Source of the DNA: Phylloscopus collybita
Taxonomy: Eukaryota > Chordata > Aves > Passeriformes > Phylloscopidae
DNA: 64,000 nt
Direction: 5' to 3'
Assembly: GCA_027886175.1 (NCBI GenBank)
Contig: JAJNNQ010000024.1
Location: forward strand, 29,367,001-29,431,000
Of this stretch, positions 61,501 to 64,000 are shown piece by piece. The notes below the pieces were generated by a model. That model did no database searches, was not told where the DNA came from, and worked only from the letters and a program-made list of their open reading frames with translations. Position 1 is the first letter of the stretch; the number at the start of each line of letters is the position of its first letter. The position numbers and the translations under genes were made by a program.

Positions 61501-64000
61501 CCCAACATCACTGACTCAAATGAAAGGATGGGGCTACATCAGCCCAGTAGCTGCAGGAATAGCAGGGTAAGGGAGGGAAGAATTACAGAAGGAAGGAATT
61601 TGTATGAAGTCTCAAGAGGAGTACTGGAGATCTGATGGATATAGGTGGGGTTGAGGACACCCCATTAGAGTATTAAATTCCTACATTGGGCAGAAATCCC
61701 TCTCTTCTAGATGTGCAAATACAAGATGCAGGAATCATGGCAACCACACTAAAGATGTACCACTGTCTGTGTCAGTGTGCATTAGAGGCTAAGAAAGGAG
61801 GCAGGATGAGAAGGCTTAGTATTAAGAGTTGGGGCAAAAAAGCTTGGGAAACCATTCTCAGCAATTCCATTCAAAGCTCTTTTGTTACTTCCCTTTATAG
61901 TCCCGAGCAAGTAAGTTTATGCTTTCAGGATCATTCCCCCGCTGCTTTGCAAATTATTCCATGAAGTCCTGTGAAGCTCCTTGAATAATTTTCACAGCTC
62001 AGGGTATGGCACATCTCACCCTTTCCAAAGCCGTACTCTTTTACTTCCCCATGAAAATGCTCTGCTGAATACAAACAGTACAGATGGAAGATTTTCATGC
62101 CAAATGTCTACCTAATGTCAGCTTGGGGAGCGTGGTTCGACTCTTCCAGCTAAACTGAAACAGTTTACAAACATAAGATTAGAGGGAGAGATATTTCATT
62201 AAGAAAATCTGAACTTTGAAGTAAGGATGTGAAATTCAGCATCGGGCTGGGTGCCTTATATATGGTGTGACTTTTTTCTATGTCCCTGTGCAAATTTTTC
62301 TAGCTTTGACCAGCATGCTAGTCTCTAAATTAGTCAGTCTGTGCTTCCTGAACAGGGGTTTTTGCAGACATTGCAGTGTTTTCTGGGCATTGCCCTGGCT
62401 CCATAGCTCCAGTGTTGCAGAATAGCTGGGACAGTAATTTTTTTCCCCTCCTCCCCACTTTCTCCCCTCTCACCTGCTTCCAGCTTCTTTTCTTGTGTCC
62501 CCAGTCACAGGGTACAACAGGGACTAGGCAGCTGCTCAGCATCACAGTTAGGCTGGAGGTGGCCCTGCTGTGCAGAAAGAATAAAGCAGGACACAGCCTG
62601 TGGAGTGGGAATGGGGAAAAGAGAGGAACAACTGGGGATATAAGCCCACAGTTCAAATGACAAATTGTGAGCCTGATCATCCCAATCTGGTAGATAAACC
62701 AAAATTGTTCTCCTTTTTTTAAAATTCCTACCTTATTTCTTGTAACTTATGAAAATCCACAATGTATAAAGGATTTATTGTTATATTTCTCTCCTTTTTC
62801 TTCATGCTTCTCAGCTCTTTTGCAGATGTTGTGAACATCCTTCATAAAAAATTTCTCCTCGTGGCTTACCCTGGACACCTCCTGATGTGGGGCCTTGAGG
62901 CTTTCTGAAAGCTGATGGATGTAGGTGCCTCATGGCAAAATGAATTTATAATCACACATTACTATTGCATAAGCAGCTCCCAGTTTTGTGTCCTGGACCT
63001 TCAGTACTTGGATACTTTTAATATGGATTTAAAAGCATGACTTTAATAATATTACGATGTAGACTTGTGGTTTTGTGGACTCAATTTTAAACCTCAGCTG
63101 TAGCAGCGTTTTGAAATGTACCTGGTGTTTAAACATAGCTGAACAAAGGTACCCAGACCTAGGAGTTCATCGTTCTACTTGATTCCTATGCGCTCAGGCA
63201 CAAGTACATTTTCAAGCAGAAATAATCTTGTAATTTCCCTAAAAGTTAGAAAAACTCATAATCCTCATTAACAGACTCATTATTATTATCCCATTTCCAA
63301 AATTAAGGCTGATTTCCGTGTTAATTTCTCCAGCACCATAGAGAAGACATGCTTCCCTTTCCTCCAAAAACACTACAAGAATTTAAAACTTTCAGTGTGA
63401 ATCCCACTGAACATAGACGTGCTTTGGCCCACTGAATGAAAATCTCAGAGATTTATGTGAATGTTAGAGGAGCATTATAGTAGAAATTATTTTACAGTTC
63501 TGTCTGTCATGTTGCTATTTGCTGTCACCACAAGCCTGTACCAATTTTAAGACTATAATCCTGCTCAGGTGCTCCAAGAACACTGGGGAATTTGAGAGCC
63601 AAGGTTTATAAAAAAAGTTTGGAGAAGGTTTCCCATTGTCTCAAAGTGAAATGTGGTCTGATGATGAAATCTGCTGGTAGATTGGAGAAGAAGCTGTGAC
63701 CAGACTGCAGACATGATATACAGCTCAGTGGAGAATGCTCCCAGCCACCAGGACACAAGGCAGGAATGCTCCACCCATCCTGCATTAGGCTGGGCAGTCT
63801 GGGAGGGACAATCAAAGGTAATTCAATTTCTCCATTGGTCCTCAAAAGTTGGAATTTCATGCCTGAGTTTACAGAAATTAGAGGAGTCCCAAATGTTTCT
63901 TTGAGCTGTTTCAGGCACCATAAAATTTTACTTAGATCTACTCAGACATGAGTAGTCCCTCATGAAAGTGCACAAATGTCTGTGACATTGCAACACAAAA
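55571..64000. other. Unique non-coding DNA, no gene recognised
   Basis: No known transposon or exon seen. A CCTC repeat lies at 56902-56926. The longest open frame, 226 codons at 59354-60034 (minus), has no recognisable domain and competing frames opposite, so it is treated as chance. 58190-58310 is AT-rich and repeat-free. A GGTTCGACTCT word near 62132 resembles a tRNA B box, but no tRNA fold surrounds it. Confidence 0.45.
56902..56926. repeat. CCTC microsatellite
   Basis: About six CCTC units, pyrimidine-only on the plus strand. Confidence 0.9.

Noticed and set aside
62125..62150. tRNA B-box-like word GGTTCGACTCT
   Set aside because: No A box at the right distance and no acceptor or anticodon stem can be drawn around it.
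1..64000. CRISPR array, prophage, operon or other prokaryotic system
   Set aside because: CR1 LINEs, LTR retroelements and long homopolymer tracts mark this as vertebrate DNA. No spaced direct-repeat array or gene cluster is present.

Overview
This looks like a stretch of bird nuclear genome, either a gene-poor intergenic region or part of a very long intron. A passerine or close relative is likely but not proven. The assignment rests on repeats I recognise from memory. There are several 5'-truncated CR1 LINE copies of the modern avian type, some ending in the ATTCTGTG-like 8-mer. There are also three much older CR1-type relics and avian endogenous-retrovirus LTRs of ERVL and related types. 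I found no convincing exon, no tRNA, rRNA or other RNA gene, no CRISPR array and nothing prokaryotic. Nearly all open reading frames are random or fall inside transposon debris.

Layout. 1-2344 is non-coding with nothing recognisable. 2345-4518 is a transposon nest. A CR1 with a large internal deletion abuts an old ERVL-type LTR on the minus strand. That LTR was interrupted by a short 277-bp LTR flanked by the direct repeat gttca, and by a minus-strand CR1. Just beyond its broken end sits a complete 746-bp solo LTR with the perfect 5-bp target duplication gcatg. 4519-18612 is mostly unique DNA with simple repeats (T tracts, a 28-bp tandem duplication, a compound TTTC/CTTTCCTT microsatellite, a CCCAT repeat) and a candidate regulatory stretch near 13.6-14.5 kb. 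CR1 copies follow at 18.6, 21.9 (ancient) and 25.6 kb, with candidate regulatory stretches near 17.5 and 20.8-21.5 kb. 26-43 kb is mainly unique, with an A58 tract, a cluster of small inverted repeats at 32.2 kb and an A/G tract at 34.7 kb.

The one protein-level signal beyond CR1 is at 43223-43642. It is an open frame that reads as a decayed ERVL-type reverse transcriptase in which the two catalytic aspartates of the YxDD box read as isoleucines. 44-50 kb is unique non-coding DNA. 50.3-55.6 kb is repeat-rich. It holds two modern and two ancient CR1s, a 231-base tract made almost only of A and C, and a second copy of the short LTR family found in the first nest. 55.6-64 kb is non-coding with nothing recognised.

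There is no set of cooperating genes here. The interest lies in retroelement archaeology, structure-prone DNA, and a few unique stretches that may be conserved regulatory elements. Family names come from recollection of avian repeats, not a database search. Boundaries are approximate unless a target duplication is cited.
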